A stretch of 64,000 nucleotides of DNA from Corynebacterium canis (GTDB lineage: Bacteria; Actinomycetota; Actinomycetes; Mycobacteriales; Mycobacteriaceae): contig NZ_CP047080.1 in assembly GCF_030408595.1 (NCBI RefSeq), positions 1,571,247-1,635,246 of the forward strand. The letters are read 5' to 3'. How positions within the stretch are numbered: position 1 is the stretch's first letter; every line of letters starts with the position of its first letter. The notes beneath the pieces were generated by a model. That model saw only the letters and a list, made by a program, of their open reading frames with translations, did no database searches and was not told where the DNA came from. Shown in pieces: positions 48,324-58,443 of this stretch. The position numbers and the translations under genes were made by a program.

Positions 48324-48892
48324 GAGGGCACCAATTCCGCTTGGCGCGCGGCGGAGGCGCGGACGGTGACTAGGGCGTAGGTGAGGTCGTTCACCTGGTC
48401 AATTCGTGTGGGCGTCACACTTAGCACGTCGGCACCCAGCAACGTCTCCGCGTAGGCCTTTAATTCGGCCTGGTCCGTCATGGCGCGATCGAAGTGAACC
48501 TCGATCTGGGCGGTGGGTTGCAGCAGCGGCAACCACTCCGCAATCGCGCATACGCTGACGATAATTACGAGCAAAACTGCGGCGTTTGTGCTGGTAGCGG
48601 CGCCGCCGGTGATCAATGCTATGGCGAGGGAGGCGACATAAAACGCGACCTCGCGCTGGGAGATTTCGCTGCTGCGCAAACGAATAATGGATAGTACGCC
48701 GAAGAGTCCGAGCCCGAATCCTATGGAGGCGGAAGCTTCGGCGGAGACGAGCGCCAGCGATACGACGTGGACGCCGACATTGAGACCTAGCAGTGCGAAG
48801 GCGAGGTCGGTTCTGCGGTACCGCGGTAGGTAGATGCAGAACACCAACACGCTAATCGCAAGTATGTCCAATGCCGTAAGGAGGTAAGACAT
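48320..48892 (-). CDS. DUF4956 membrane protein
   Basis: 190 residues, four to five membrane helices in the first 125 residues and a small cytoplasmic domain at the C-terminus (QIEVHFDRAMTDQAELKAYAETLLG ... VTVRASAARQAELVPS). The block GFGLGLFGVLSIIRLRSSEISQREVAFY is the DUF4956 signature. The family is almost always found with VTC-domain proteins, as here, and is thought to work with them at the membrane. It is the first gene of the three-gene cassette, with its promoter in the 208 bases shared with the divergent SDR gene. Confidence 0.88.
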   Translation of the reverse strand: MSYLLTALDILAISVLVFCIYLPRYRRTDLAFALLGLNVGVHVVSLALVSAEASASIGFGLGLFGVLSIIRLRSSEISQREVAFYVASLAIALITGGAATSTNAAVLLVIIVSVCAIAEWLPLLQPTAQIEVHFDRAMTDQAELKAYAETLLGADVLSVTPTRIDQVNDLTYALVTVRASAARQAELVPS

Positions 48893-49100
48893 GAGCGTTG
48901 GGGTCCTTTCTGTGCCCGCTATTCGGGCGCGACGCCCATTGTGCGCTCCTTACCTGATAAGAACGTCTGTTTACATGTGAACAAGCATGAATTTTCGGAC
49001 TGAGTTTCCGGGTGTTTTTGTTTTTAAGCTATGGGTTCGCTGAGCCGCACATGCAGTACTGTTGACGTACACATATACCAACGCTTCAAGGAAGAAAATA

Positions 49101-50525
49101 GTGCCCATCGACGCAGATGAGTTGGAAATTTGCCTGAAAGTCCTCGATCAGGCCCGGGACCTTGATGATAATGATCCCCAATCAGTGCAACTCCAACACG
49201 CCGTGAGCAGGCTTTTTAAGGCTGTAAAAAGGTCACGCCGAGCAAAAGCGAAGGCTGCGCGCCAAGCCGAGGATGCGGCGGTGCTGGCCGCGACGGCAAC
49301 AGCAAATCCGCAGCGTATCGACGATGAAACCGCCGGCCTCCTGCCCCGCCCCGAGCGCGTCCACGGATTCGCGGGCGAACTTATTCGCGCCCACAATTGC
49401 TATATCTGCAAAACGCCATACACGCTGATCGATTCCTTCCACCACCAGCTGTGCCCCGACTGCGCGCGCGATAATCGCCAGCGCCGCGAGGCAAGGGTGG
49501 ATTTGACGGGCCGCCGCGCCTTGCTTACCGGGGGCCGTGCGAAGATCGGCATGTATATCGCACTCAAACTCTTGCGCGATGGCGCGGACGTCACGATTAC
49601 CACCCGTTTCCCCAAGGACGCGATCCGCCGCTTTAGCGCCATCGAGGACTCCGCGCAATGGCTCCACCGCCTCCATATCATTGGCATCGATTTGCGAGAC
49701 CCGTCGCAGGTCATGGCGCTGGCGGACCGCGTGGCAGCCCAACCGCTGGACATCCTGATTAACAACGCCGCGCAAACCGTTCGCCGCTCCCCCGGCGCCT
49801 ATTCCGGGCTTATCGACGCCGAGACGGCACCGCTCGAAGGCATCGAACAGGAGGTTGATTACCTGGCGTTGGGCAACGCTTTTACGCCCCCGGCGCTGCC
49901 GGCGGCCAACCCGGAACGGGCCCTCGCCCAGGTGCACGCCGCGCGGCTCGCGGCGCTCGCGATGACAGGGGGTTCGGCCTCCTTGGAGCGCGTCAAGGAC
50001 GGCACCGCGATCGATGCGGGCGGGCTGGTTCCCGATCAGGTGAGCCATAACTCTTGGGTGGCAAAGGTTGGCGAAGTCGACCCGGTGGAGCTGCTCGAGG
50101 TCCAATTGTGCAACTCGGTGGCCCCGTTCATTCTGATCAATCGATTGCGGCCCGCACTGGAGGCGTCACCCGCGCGGCGCAAGTACATAGTCAATGTTTC
50201 CGCCATGGAAGGTGTGTTCGGTCGCGGCTATAAGGGGCCGGGGCACCCCCACACCAATATGGCCAAAGCCGCCCTGAACATGCTGACCCGCACCGCAGCC
50301 GGGGAGCTTTTCGAGCACGGCATCCTGATGACCGCCGTGGATACCGGTTGGATCACCGACGAACGCCCCCACACCGCCAAAGAGCGCCTCGCCCGCGAGG
50401 GCTTCCACGCGCCGCTCGACCTGGTGGATGGAGCCGCACGGGTCTACGATCCCATCGTTCAGGGCGAGCACGGCGTGGACCTTTACGGCTGCTTCCTCAA
50501 GGATTTCAAGCCGAGCCAGTGGTAG
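49101..50525 (+). CDS. SDR oxidoreductase with N-terminal zinc-knuckle extension
   Basis: 474 residues from a GTG at 49101, chosen because AAGGAAG lies seven bases upstream; a TTG at 49062 has no ribosome site. The N-terminal 95 residues are charged and helical. A zinc-knuckle-like motif follows, Cys100, Cys103, Cys118, Cys121 (CYIC ... CPDC). The Rossmann fold has LLTGGRAKIG (about 141-150) and ILINNAAQTV. The active-site region reads INVSAMEG ... HPHTNMAKAALNM: Ser and Lys are kept, but the position of the usual Tyr (K minus 4) is Thr. The substrate is unknown. It overlaps the convergent VOC gene by 20 bases. Confidence 0.85.
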   Translation: MPIDADELEICLKVLDQARDLDDNDPQSVQLQHAVSRLFKAVKRSRRAKAKAARQAEDAAVLAATATANPQRIDDETAGLLPRPERVHGFAGELIRAHNCYICKTPYTLIDSFHHQLCPDCARDNRQRREARVDLTGRRALLTGGRAKIGMYIALKLLRDGADVTITTRFPKDAIRRFSAIEDSAQWLHRLHIIGIDLRDPSQVMALADRVAAQPLDILINNAAQTVRRSPGAYSGLIDAETAPLEGIEQEVDYLALGNAFTPPALPAANPERALAQVHAARLAALAMTGGSASLERVKDGTAIDAGGLVPDQVSHNSWVAKVGEVDPVELLEVQLCNSVAPFILINRLRPALEASPARRKYIVNVSAMEGVFGRGYKGPGHPHTNMAKAALNMLTRTAAGELFEHGILMTAVDTGWITDERPHTAKERLAREGFHAPLDLVDGAARVYDPIVQGEHGVDLYGCFLKDFKPSQW

Positions 50526-50910
50526 GGTTCGCGACGAATTCCACCTGGTTTCCTTCCGGGTCGAGCACTACGGCCTCGTAGTAGCCGTCGCCGGTGGTGC
50601 GCGGGCCGTTGATAATCTCAAACCCCGCCGCCCGGAATGCGGCAGCCAGCGTATCGACGTCCCGTTTGGTGCCCACCGTAAACGCGATATGCGCCCAACC
50701 CAATTGGTTCGGCTGCGCGGCACCAGCTACGTCTGGGCGCGCCATCAGCTCCAAACGGGCCCCGCCCTCGAAGGTAAGAAAATAGGTGCGCAAACCGGTA
50801 CGGGGGTTGTGGTACTGATCGTTTGCGACGCCGCCAAACCAGCGGCAATAGAACTCCTTAGCGCGCTCCAGATCGGATACGAACAAGGCCACGTGCTCTA
50901 GAACGGCCAT
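50506..50910 (-). CDS. VOC-superfamily (glyoxalase-like) protein
   Basis: 134 residues, one VOC module: MAVLEHVALFVSDLERAKEFYCRWFGG, LTFEGGARLELMARPD, GWAHIAFTVGTKRDVD and VVLDPEGNQVEFVA, giving the His/Glu metal ligands. ATG 50910 is preferred to 50964. It could be a glyoxalase, dioxygenase or fosfomycin-type protein. Its neighbour mut genes invite the idea of methylmalonyl-CoA epimerase, but characteristic epimerase motifs are not seen. Its 3' end overlaps the SDR gene and it lies two bases after the stop of the CtaA-like gene. Confidence 0.85.
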   Translation of the reverse strand: MAVLEHVALFVSDLERAKEFYCRWFGGVANDQYHNPRTGLRTYFLTFEGGARLELMARPDVAGAAQPNQLGWAHIAFTVGTKRDVDTLAAAFRAAGFEIINGPRTTGDGYYEAVVLDPEGNQVEFVANPTTGSA

Positions 50911-50912
50911 GA

Positions 50913-51725
50913 TTATGCCTTCTGTAGGGCTTTGGTTTTGCGGGGTTGCCAGGCATTGCCCCATTCCCAGGCCACGGCCGCGAGGATGACCACGGCAACG
51001 GTGCCGTAAAGCGAACCATAGAGATCGTTGAGTTCGGTGGTGCGGATCAGAATGCCCAGCACCAATTCCACGATCACGGCGACGAAAATCGGGATGGAAC
51101 GCAACCAGACAAAGACGCCTACCAGCAGCACCGCCAGCACCACGCGGGCGATCTGCAGGGCCGCATAGTGGTCCACATCGAGCACGAAGCCGAGGGGCCA
51201 GCCGATGCAGCGGGTAAAGGAACCCGTGCCGGCGACTAGGATTCCGGCGCCGTGCAGGAGGGACAGGCCGATCACTGCGATGCCCGCCACGCGGGCGTGG
51301 GTGGCATTGGGCTTGGGGCTACCGATCTGCGCGCTGACGATCATCATGCAACAGAGCGCGACGAAGGCGCACCAGAGGTCGATCATGGCTTGGAAGGGGG
51401 TGAGCCCCCACCAGATGGTCATCATCCCGAACACGCCCGAGCCAAAGGCCCCGAGCAGCGCCAGCCAGGGCAACCAACGCACCTGGACATTGGGGTGTTT
51501 GCGCAGCAAAATACCGCTGATAATGATCACCGGGGCGCACGAGACCGAGAAGACCCGGTGGACGAATTCGATGATGGGGTTGAGTTGGATTTCCGGGGTG
51601 ATTTGCCCCTCGTAGCAGCCCGGCCAATTGGGGCACGCGGCGGAAGAATCAGTGGCACACACCACTGCACCGAGGGCCACCGTACCGAATACTACAAACG
51701 TGCTAAAGCGTATAAATGCATTCAC
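50913..51725 (-). CDS. CtaA/Cox15-like heme A synthase family protein
   Basis: 270 residues, seven to eight membrane helices. The first extracytoplasmic loop SSAACPNWPGCYEGQITPE, with two cysteines and the CPNWP motif, and the following IIEFVHRVFSVSCAPV match heme A synthase; further His residues lie in LSLLHGAGILVAGTG and DVDHYAALQIAR. Heme A synthase hydroxylates heme O for cytochrome aa3. Corynebacteria have a ctaA near the cytochrome oxidase genes, so this may be that gene or a paralogue; it is not next to oxidase genes here. It lies between the VOC gene and meaB on the same strand. Confidence 0.7.
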   Translation of the reverse strand: MNAFIRFSTFVVFGTVALGAVVCATDSSAACPNWPGCYEGQITPEIQLNPIIEFVHRVFSVSCAPVIIISGILLRKHPNVQVRWLPWLALLGAFGSGVFGMMTIWWGLTPFQAMIDLWCAFVALCCMMIVSAQIGSPKPNATHARVAGIAVIGLSLLHGAGILVAGTGSFTRCIGWPLGFVLDVDHYAALQIARVVLAVLLVGVFVWLRSIPIFVAVIVELVLGILIRTTELNDLYGSLYGTVAVVILAAVAWEWGNAWQPRKTKALQKA

Positions 51726-51756
51726 GTCGGTTGCGGTCCTGTCGTCGTTTTTTGGG

Positions 51757-51783
51757 AAGGACCCACAACTCCAAGGGGTCCTT
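51757..51783. terminator. Hairpin after meaB
   Basis: Perfect 8 bp arms AAGGACCC / GGGTCCTT around 11 bases, 11 bases past the meaB stop. On the minus strand it lacks a T tract (the plus strand has TTTTTT before it), so its terminator role is uncertain. Confidence 0.4.
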
Positions 51784-51794
51784 GGAATGTTGAT

Positions 51795-52889
51795 TTATTC
51801 GGTGTCGAAGGCGTTCAGTATGCGTTCCGCCGCCAATGTCGGCGTGATCTGACCATCGCGAAGTTGGCTTTCCACCAACTTCTTCGCTGCCAACACCTCG
51901 GGTTTTGTGTTCAACCGTTGCAGGATAGTCTCGTGCACCATCGACCACATCCAACCGACCTGCTGCTCGCGCCGATTCTGTTCGAATCTGCCGCTGGCCA
52001 GCATGGCCTCGTGGTGCTGATTGACCACATCCCAGAATTCGTCGATGCCTTCATGCTCGACGGCGGACATGGTCATTGTGGGCGGGTGCCACAGCGCATC
52101 CTCGGGGCGCACCATGCGCATGGCGGCGGCGAGCTCCCGGGCTGCCCGCTTCGCGTTCTTCAGGTTGGGGCCATCGGCCTTATTGATGGCCACCAGATCA
52201 GCCATCTCTAGAACGCCTTTTTTAATGCCCTGCAATTGGTCGCCGGCGCCGGCGAGCGCAAGGAAGGTGAAGCAATCCACCATCTGCGCCACGGCCACCT
52301 CGGATTGCCCGACGCCAACCGTCTCCACCAAGATCACGTCGTAGCCGGCCGCCTCGAACACCACCATGGATTCCCGCGTGGCCTTGGCCACGCCACCCAA
52401 TGTGCCTGCGGACGGAGACGGGCGGATAAACGCATTGTCCTGCGCGGAAAGCTTAGACATGCGGGTCTTATCGCCAAGGATCGACCCGCGGGTTTTGGTC
52501 GAGGAAGGGTCGATGGCCAGCACGGCCACCTTATGGCCCTCCTCGATGAGCTTCATGCCCAATGCCTCGATAAAGGTGGACTTGCCCACCCCGGGCACGC
52601 CGGTGATGCCCACCCGCAGCGCATTGCCGGAAAAGGGCAACAGCTTGACTAGGAGTTCTTGGGCCAAGACGCGGTGTGCCGGGGCGGTGGATTCCAGCAA
52701 TGTGATGGCGCGCGAAATGCGGGTGCGATCGCCGTTGCGGACGGCGTCGAAAAGCTCATCGACGTCGATCCTGCGGCGTGCGCGTTTGATGATCTCCGGC
52801 GCCACGGCGGTTATCTCGCCGAGATCGGTTCCGGAGGTGGTCATCAGCGACCCCAAGTGGTGCTCGAGGTATTCAGAATCTTCCGTCAT
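51795..52889 (-). CDS. meaB: Methylmalonyl-CoA mutase-associated GTPase MeaB
   Basis: 364 residues. G3E-type P-loop GTPase that protects and loads methylmalonyl-CoA mutase with adenosylcobalamin. Walker A GVPGVGKSTFIEALG, switch region VAVLAIDPSSTKTRGSILGDKTRM, Walker B-like YDVILVETVGVGQSE and NKADGPN are visible. It lies 23 bases downstream of mutB on the same strand. The N-terminal helical domain and C-terminal dimerisation arm are of normal size. Confidence 0.96.
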   Translation of the reverse strand: MTEDSEYLEHHLGSLMTTSGTDLGEITAVAPEIIKRARRRIDVDELFDAVRNGDRTRISRAITLLESTAPAHRVLAQELLVKLLPFSGNALRVGITGVPGVGKSTFIEALGMKLIEEGHKVAVLAIDPSSTKTRGSILGDKTRMSKLSAQDNAFIRPSPSAGTLGGVAKATRESMVVFEAAGYDVILVETVGVGQSEVAVAQMVDCFTFLALAGAGDQLQGIKKGVLEMADLVAINKADGPNLKNAKRAARELAAAMRMVRPEDALWHPPTMTMSAVEHEGIDEFWDVVNQHHEAMLASGRFEQNRREQQVGWMWSMVHETILQRLNTKPEVLAAKKLVESQLRDGQITPTLAAERILNAFDTE

Positions 52890-52912
52890 TTCGCTTCCCT
52901 CACAACTTCCGG

Positions 52913-55135
52913 TTAATCCTCAGGAATGGGCAGGTCAAATCCCAAGTTTGCAGACAACTTAGTGAGCATATCAATAGCGGAATCTGCAATGACCGTTCCA
53001 GGCGGGTAAATCGCGGCAGCGCCGAAATCGTAGAGCTCCTGGAAATCGCCGGGCGGGATCACGCCGCCGACCACAATCAGAATATCCTCACGCCCCAGCT
53101 TCTTCAGCTCCTCCTTCAAGGCGGGCACCAAGGTGAGGTGACCCGCAGCGAGGGAGGAAACGCCGACCACGTGGACGTCAGCATCCACCGCGGAACGCGC
53201 GGCCTCGGCGGGGGTTTGGAACAACGGTCCGACGTCGACGTCCATGCCCAAATCGGCGTAGGCGGAAGCGACGACCTTCTGGCCGCGATCGTGGCCATCC
53301 TGGCCCATCTTTGCGATAAAGATACGGGGGCGGCGACCTTCCTCAGCCTCGAAAGCATCCGCCATGGCGATCGCTTTCTGCACGTTGGACACGGTGCCTT
53401 CCTTCCCAACCTCGTCCTTATACACGCCGGACAGGGTGCGGATCTCGGCCTCGTGGCGGCCGAACACCTTTTCCAAAGCGTAGGAAATTTCGCCGACGGT
53501 GGCCTTAGCGCGAGCCGCATCCACCGACAGCTTCAGCAAGTTCTGCGACAGGTCACCTGCGACCTTATCCTCGCGGCGCGCGGCGTCGGTAAGCGCATCA
53601 AGCGCGGCCTGGCAAGCTTCCTCGTCGCGCTCAGCACGCAAACGGCGCAACTTATCCAGCTGCTCGGCGCGCACCTTGGTGTTATCCACCTTGAGCACTT
53701 CAATCTGCTCGTCTTCCTCGACGATGTACTTATTCACGCCAATCAACGCCTGGCGGCCCGAATCAATACGAGCCTGGGTGCGGGCGGCGGACTCCTCAAT
53801 GCGCAGCTTCGGAATACCCTCCACCGTCGCCTGGGCCATACCGCCGGCGGCCTCCACCTCTTCGATATGGGCGCGGGCGCGGTTCGCCAACTCATTGGTC
53901 AGCCACTCGATATAGTACGAGCCCGCCCACGGATCCACCGGGCGCACCGTGCCCGACTCCTGCTGCAGCAACAACTGCGTATTACGGGCGATACGGGCCG
54001 AGAAATCCGTAGGCAGCGCCAGCGCCTCATCGAGCGCGTTCGTATGCAGGGACTGGGTATGGCCCTGCGTAGCCGCCATCGCCTCAATGCAGGTACGCGG
54101 CACATTATTAAACACATCCTGGGCGGTCAGCGACCAGCCGGAAGTCTGCGAGTGGGTGCGCAGCGACTGCGACTTCGGGCTCTTGTTATTGAACTTAGCC
54201 ACCAGCTCGCTCCACAGCAGGCGGCCCGCGCGCATCTTGGCGATCTCCATGAACGTGTACATGGAAATGCCCCAGAAGAAGGACAGGCGGGGCGCGAACT
54301 TATCCACATCCAAGCCCACGTCCATGCCGGCGCGGATATACTCCACGCCATCCGCAAGCGTGTACGCCAGCTCCAAGTCGGCGGTGGCGCCGGCCTCCTG
54401 GATGTGGTAGCCGGAGATAGAAATGGAGTTAAAGCGCGGCATCATCAACGAGGTGTACTCGAAGATATTGGAAATGATGCGCATCGACGGCTTCGGCGGA
54501 TAAATGTAGGTGTTACGGACCATGAACTCCTTCAGAATGTCATTCTGAATGGTGCCCGCGAGGCGATCCGGGGTCACGCCCTGCTCCTCGGCCGCAACGA
54601 TATACAGGGCCAGCACGGGCAGCACGGCGCCGTTCATGGTCATGGACACGGACACGCTGCCCAAGTCGATGCCTTCGAACAATTGGCGCATATCCAAGAT
54701 GGAGTCAATGGCAACGCCGGCCATACCGACGTCGCCGACCACGCGCTCATTGTCCGAGTCATAGCCGCGGTGCGTGGCAAGGTCGAAGGCCACCGAAAGG
54801 CCCTTCTGGCCGGCCGCGAGGTTACGGCGGTAGAAGGCATTGGACTCAGCGGCGGTGGAGAAACCAGCGTACTGGCGGATCGTCCACGGCTGGTTGGTGT
54901 ACATCGTGGGATACGGGCCACGCATAAACGGCGGCATACCCGGGAAGGAATCCAACGGGTGCGGCGGGCGCTCATCGGTCCCGGCCGCGGCGGCATCACG
55001 ATCGGCGCGGGTAAACACGCGCTTCACGTCGATGCCTTCCGGGGTGGCCCAGATCTGCTCCTTGGCGTCCACGGGCTTACCGTCGGTGGCGACGGTACGC
55101 TCCACGTTCGCAAAATTCGGGATGGTGGTGGTCAT
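52913..55135 (-). CDS. mutB: Methylmalonyl-CoA mutase large subunit
   Basis: 740 residues. Adenosylcobalamin enzyme interconverting methylmalonyl-CoA and succinyl-CoA. The substrate barrel has [23 protein letters not shown] and [25 protein letters not shown]. The C-terminal B12 domain has [12 protein letters not shown] near residue 615, containing the DxHxxG motif that binds cobalt. It is translated just after mutA (5 bases between stop and ATG). With mutA, meaB and B12-dependent MetH it indicates cobalamin use by the organism, and links propionyl-CoA to the TCA cycle. Confidence 0.97.
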   Translation of the reverse strand: MTTTIPNFANVERTVATDGKPVDAKEQIWATPEGIDVKRVFTRADRDAAAAGTDERPPHPLDSFPGMPPFMRGPYPTMYTNQPWTIRQYAGFSTAAESNAFYRRNLAAGQKGLSVAFDLATHRGYDSDNERVVGDVGMAGVAIDSILDMRQLFEGIDLGSVSVSMTMNGAVLPVLALYIVAAEEQGVTPDRLAGTIQNDILKEFMVRNTYIYPPKPSMRIISNIFEYTSLMMPRFNSISISGYHIQEAGATADLELAYTLADGVEYIRAGMDVGLDVDKFAPRLSFFWGISMYTFMEIAKMRAGRLLWSELVAKFNNKSPKSQSLRTHSQTSGWSLTAQDVFNNVPRTCIEAMAATQGHTQSLHTNALDEALALPTDFSARIARNTQLLLQQESGTVRPVDPWAGSYYIEWLTNELANRARAHIEEVEAAGGMAQATVEGIPKLRIEESAARTQARIDSGRQALIGVNKYIVEEDEQIEVLKVDNTKVRAEQLDKLRRLRAERDEEACQAALDALTDAARREDKVAGDLSQNLLKLSVDAARAKATVGEISYALEKVFGRHEAEIRTLSGVYKDEVGKEGTVSNVQKAIAMADAFEAEEGRRPRIFIAKMGQDGHDRGQKVVASAYADLGMDVDVGPLFQTPAEAARSAVDADVHVVGVSSLAAGHLTLVPALKEELKKLGREDILIVVGGVIPPGDFQELYDFGAAAIYPPGTVIADSAIDMLTKLSANLGFDLPIPED

Positions 55136-55140
55136 CTCTC

Positions 55141-56961
55141 CTACGCTCCCAACTTGCTTAGCAGCTCAGACAGGGTCTTCGCGGCGTCGATCTTCATATT
55201 CAAATACGCGTCCGCGCCATCGAGCGCGCTCGGGGCGCCGGCCAGCAACACGGTCTCCACGCCCGCCGCCCGCAACGCCTCCAACGCCGCCGCGCCGGAC
55301 TCCCCATATTCGGGATCCGTGCCGCAAATCACGGCGATCGACGCGGACTTCGCGGCGGCCGTAAACTCCTCCGTACCAGGGACAACCTGGCCCGGATTCA
55401 ACGCCTCAATCCCGCCGGAAGCCAACAAGTTCGTGGCAAAACCCGTGCGAATATTGTGCTTGGCCAACGGACCCAATGGAATCAGCACCGCCTGCGGGCG
55501 CTTCTCATGGGCCTCCAAATACGCGTCCGAACGGTTACGCAACGCCTCGAACTCCGCGGCCCACCGGCGCACCCCGGCGGGCTCCACGCGCAATTCCGGC
55601 GGCAGCGGGCGCTCCAACAAGTTCGGGAACTCGTTGATACCGGTCAGCTGCTTGCGGCGGTGCGCAATATCATCGCGCGTTACCTCATATGCCCCGTCCA
55701 AAGTCTCGCGGATAAAATCAGCGGCAGCGCTAAACCCGCCCAAGGCCTCCACCTGGGTAAACACGGCCCAGGCCTTATCGGCGAGATCGTCCGTAAAGTC
55801 CTCCACAAAGAAGGAACCACCGGCAGGGTCAATCACGTGACCCAAATGCGACTCCTCCAACAGCAACAAGTTCGTGTTGCGGGCAATGCGGTGCGCAAAG
55901 GTGCGAGACGTGTTCGGCAATCCGCCCGGCACGGCGTAATCGAACGGCAACACCTCCACAGCCGTAGCGCCACCCACACCCGCGGCAAACGCCGCCACGG
56001 TCACGCGCAGCATATTCACCCACGGATCACGCTGGCTAAACATCACCGGCGCGGTCACAGCGTACTGCGGGGCGGCACCAGCCTCCGGAGCACCCAATAC
56101 CTCAGCCACCCGGGCCCACAATTCGCGGGCCGCACGGAACTTGGCAATCTGCGAGAACTGATCGTCCGTAGTTGCGAACCGGAACACCAGCTGCCCCAGC
56201 GCCGCCTCCGGCGACATCCCCGCACCGGTCAACGCACGCAGATACTCCACACCCGCGGCCAACGCGAAACCGATCTCCTGCGCATCCGTAGCGCCCTGAT
56301 TAGAAAACGAAACCGCATCCACCGTAATCGCACGCACCCCCGCCGGCGCGGCGCTGGCAAGCTCAATCGCCTGGCCCAACGACACCGACTCGCTACCATC
56401 CACAGTGGCGGTGAGCGGCGCGGCGCCAAGCGTGACGGTGGGTTGCACCCCCGCGGCGTCGATAAGCTCATACAATGCAGCGGCAGCCTCAGGAAGCCCA
56501 GCGCCCGCCCGCAAATGCACCGGCGCCAGATCCAGCAACACATCCTTCAACAACGCCGCAATATCAGCGGCCCCCAACTCCCCCGTTAAATCCAACACCA
56601 CATCCGTAGTGCCGTTATACAACGCGTGCAAAATCGCCTTATTAACCTGCTCGGCGGAAACACCGCCAAAAGTTTCGGTCACGCCCCAGCCGTAACGCTC
56701 GGCATTCGTACCACGCACAAACGGAAACGCGCCCGGCACGACGCTTTCCTCAGCCTCATCGGCGCGGGTATACAACGGGTTGACATCAATACCGTCATAA
56801 TTCGTGCGGATCAGCTTCTTCCACACATCCAACGGAATATCCGCCACATCCTTCTTCTGAGTGCGAGCAAATACCCCCGCCACGGACTTATACCAAGCGT
56901 TCTGTTTCGCTTCGTAATCCTCAGGCAAGGGTATCCGCGCGCTGGACTGCGTGAGTGTCAC
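55141..56961 (-). CDS. mutA: Methylmalonyl-CoA mutase small subunit
   Basis: 606 residues, GTG start with GGGGAGC upstream. Non-catalytic homologue of MutB that forms the heterodimer. The barrel is shown by [47 protein letters not shown] and [14 protein letters not shown]. The C-terminal B12-like domain lacks the DxHxxG motif (it reads [14 protein letters not shown]), as usual for the small subunit. First gene of mutA-mutB-meaB on the minus strand, divergent from the TVP38-type membrane-protein gene. Confidence 0.96.
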   Translation of the reverse strand: MTLTQSSARIPLPEDYEAKQNAWYKSVAGVFARTQKKDVADIPLDVWKKLIRTNYDGIDVNPLYTRADEAEESVVPGAFPFVRGTNAERYGWGVTETFGGVSAEQVNKAILHALYNGTTDVVLDLTGELGAADIAALLKDVLLDLAPVHLRAGAGLPEAAAALYELIDAAGVQPTVTLGAAPLTATVDGSESVSLGQAIELASAAPAGVRAITVDAVSFSNQGATDAQEIGFALAAGVEYLRALTGAGMSPEAALGQLVFRFATTDDQFSQIAKFRAARELWARVAEVLGAPEAGAAPQYAVTAPVMFSQRDPWVNMLRVTVAAFAAGVGGATAVEVLPFDYAVPGGLPNTSRTFAHRIARNTNLLLLEESHLGHVIDPAGGSFFVEDFTDDLADKAWAVFTQVEALGGFSAAADFIRETLDGAYEVTRDDIAHRRKQLTGINEFPNLLERPLPPELRVEPAGVRRWAAEFEALRNRSDAYLEAHEKRPQAVLIPLGPLAKHNIRTGFATNLLASGGIEALNPGQVVPGTEEFTAAAKSASIAVICGTDPEYGESGAAALEALRAAGVETVLLAGAPSALDGADAYLNMKIDAAKTLSELLSKLGA

Positions 56962-57099
56962 AGTGCTCCCCTTCGGTTATCTGTGTCTAAATGAACATGC
57001 CAATTGCCAGCCCCGTGCGACAAGGGCTCACAATCTGAGTCTCAGTGTAACGCGGGATACGTTTTACACGCGCATATTACGCACGAAACGGGGGCAACA

Positions 57100-57855
57100 A
57101 TGCCCGATTATGTGTTCTTACCCGGGCATGGCAGCCAAGCTACGCTAGACAGCATGTTTGTAGATTTCCTCCGCAGCGTGTCGCGTGATGCCTGGTACGC
57201 CATCATCGCCTGGCCGCTCTGGAAGAAAGTGCTCGTCGCGTGCGCAACCATAGTTACGGCGCTGATCGTGATATACACCGACATCGACCTAGCCACACTC
57301 AGAACCTGGTCCGCGCAAGCCGGGGCGTGGTTCCCCGCACTCTTCTTCATCCTCTATGTGGGGGTAACGCAATTACCCATCCCCCGCACCATATTCACCC
57401 TCAGCGCCGGCGTCCTCTTCGGGCCATGGCTCGGCGTTGCGCTAGCACTCACCGCAACAACCGCCTCCGCCGCGCTCTCCTTACTCATAGTGCGGCGACT
57501 ACTCGGCGAATGGATGCGGCCCCGCCTCAAACACACCGCCGTCGCAGGAATCGACGCCCGACTACGCGAACGCGGCTGGCTCGCCGTACTCTCCCTCCGA
57601 ATGATCGCCGGCGTGCCGTTTTCCATACTGAACTACGTGGCAGCCCTGACCTCCGTCAAGCTCCTGCCCTTTTCCACAGCCACCGCCATCGGATCCGCGC
57701 CCGGCACAATTGCCACAGTGGTATTCGGAGCGGCATTAACCGGGGAAGCCGACCCACGCGTACTGGCATTCACCATAGTCCTCTGCGTACTAGGTTTCGC
57801 CGGGTTAACCCTCGACGCCCGCATGCCTGTGCAAAACATCAAGCACACAAGGTAG
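57100..57855 (+). CDS. TVP38/TMEM64 (VTT/DedA-like) membrane protein
   Basis: 251 residues from ATG 57100 (GGGGG seven bases upstream); an internal ATG at 57154 is an alternative. Five to six membrane helices. The VTT block is VGVTQLPIPRTIFTLSAGVLFGPWLGVALALTATTASAALSLLIVRRLLG, followed by GWLAVLSLRMIAGVPFSILNYVAALTSV, characteristic of the family. DedA/TVP38 proteins act in membrane lipid flipping; the role here is inferred. The SatD-like regulator gene follows 30 bases later on the same strand. Confidence 0.88.
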   Translation: MPDYVFLPGHGSQATLDSMFVDFLRSVSRDAWYAIIAWPLWKKVLVACATIVTALIVIYTDIDLATLRTWSAQAGAWFPALFFILYVGVTQLPIPRTIFTLSAGVLFGPWLGVALALTATTASAALSLLIVRRLLGEWMRPRLKHTAVAGIDARLRERGWLAVLSLRMIAGVPFSILNYVAALTSVKLLPFSTATAIGSAPGTIATVVFGAALTGEADPRVLAFTIVLCVLGFAGLTLDARMPVQNIKHTR

Positions 57856-57885
57856 ATTCTAAGCATCTACTCATAAAGGATTGTT

Positions 57886-58443
57886 GTGTTTGCTATTCAC
57901 GCTCGGTACCGCGGCCGCGAAGTACGCCGCGCCGACCTCGTGCGCCGCTCCGCCGCAGCCCTCTCCACGCTCGAAGGTGTTGGCGAATTCCAGCTGTTGG
58001 GGGTGGAGGACATATGCGCCGTCATCGAATCCGCGCAAGCCGCCACCGACACCACCATGGCGCTCCTCGCCGCCGGGGATTGGGCTGTTGGCATTGGCAT
58101 CAGCAACAATGCAACCCGCGCGCGCGAAATAGCCGGTGCCGCCCTTGGCAAACACGCCCGATCCGGCACCGTCAAAGCGCGCATAGACGCCCGCGGCCCC
58201 GACGCCGCAGCACGCGCCACCGACGTGGCAGCGGTGTTTACCCTCCTGGGGCATGTGTTGGCGAAACGCTCCCCCGAAGGGCGCGAAGCCACCTCCTTGA
58301 TGCGATCCGGGCTGAACCAAAACGAAGCGGCGCAGGAGCTGGGGATTTCCAAACAGGCCATGTCCCAACGCCTGCAAGCCGCCGGCTGGCAAGCCGAAAC
58401 AGCAGGCTGGGAGCTGGCGGTGCACATGCTGGAACGGGCTTAG
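57886..58443 (+). CDS. SatD-like protein with C-terminal helix-turn-helix
   Basis: 185 residues, GTG start with AAAGGA ten bases upstream. The N-terminal two thirds (AALSTLEGVGEFQLLGVEDICAV ... LLAAGDWAVGIGISNN) match a SatD-type fold common in actinobacteria. The C-terminal SLMRSGLNQNEAAQELGISKQAMSQRLQAAGW is a sigma-region-4/MarR-like helix-turn-helix. A DNA-binding regulator is likely; its targets are unknown. The convergent downstream region holds repeat copy 4. Its family name is a by-eye assignment. Confidence 0.65.
   Translation: MFAIHARYRGREVRRADLVRRSAAALSTLEGVGEFQLLGVEDICAVIESAQAATDTTMALLAAGDWAVGIGISNNATRAREIAGAALGKHARSGTVKARIDARGPDAAARATDVAAVFTLLGHVLAKRSPEGREATSLMRSGLNQNEAAQELGISKQAMSQRLQAAGWQAETAGWELAVHMLERA

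Noticed and set aside
50506-50910. Methylmalonyl-CoA epimerase near the mut genes
   Set aside because: It is a VOC protein but lacks the sequence blocks I would expect of the epimerase. It is separated from meaB by the CtaA-like gene.
53138-55840. Long open frame (900 codons) on the plus strand opposite mutA/mutB
   Set aside because: It is antisense to two certain genes in a GC-rich region. The translation is His/Arg/Gly/Leu-rich without motifs, a codon-bias shadow.
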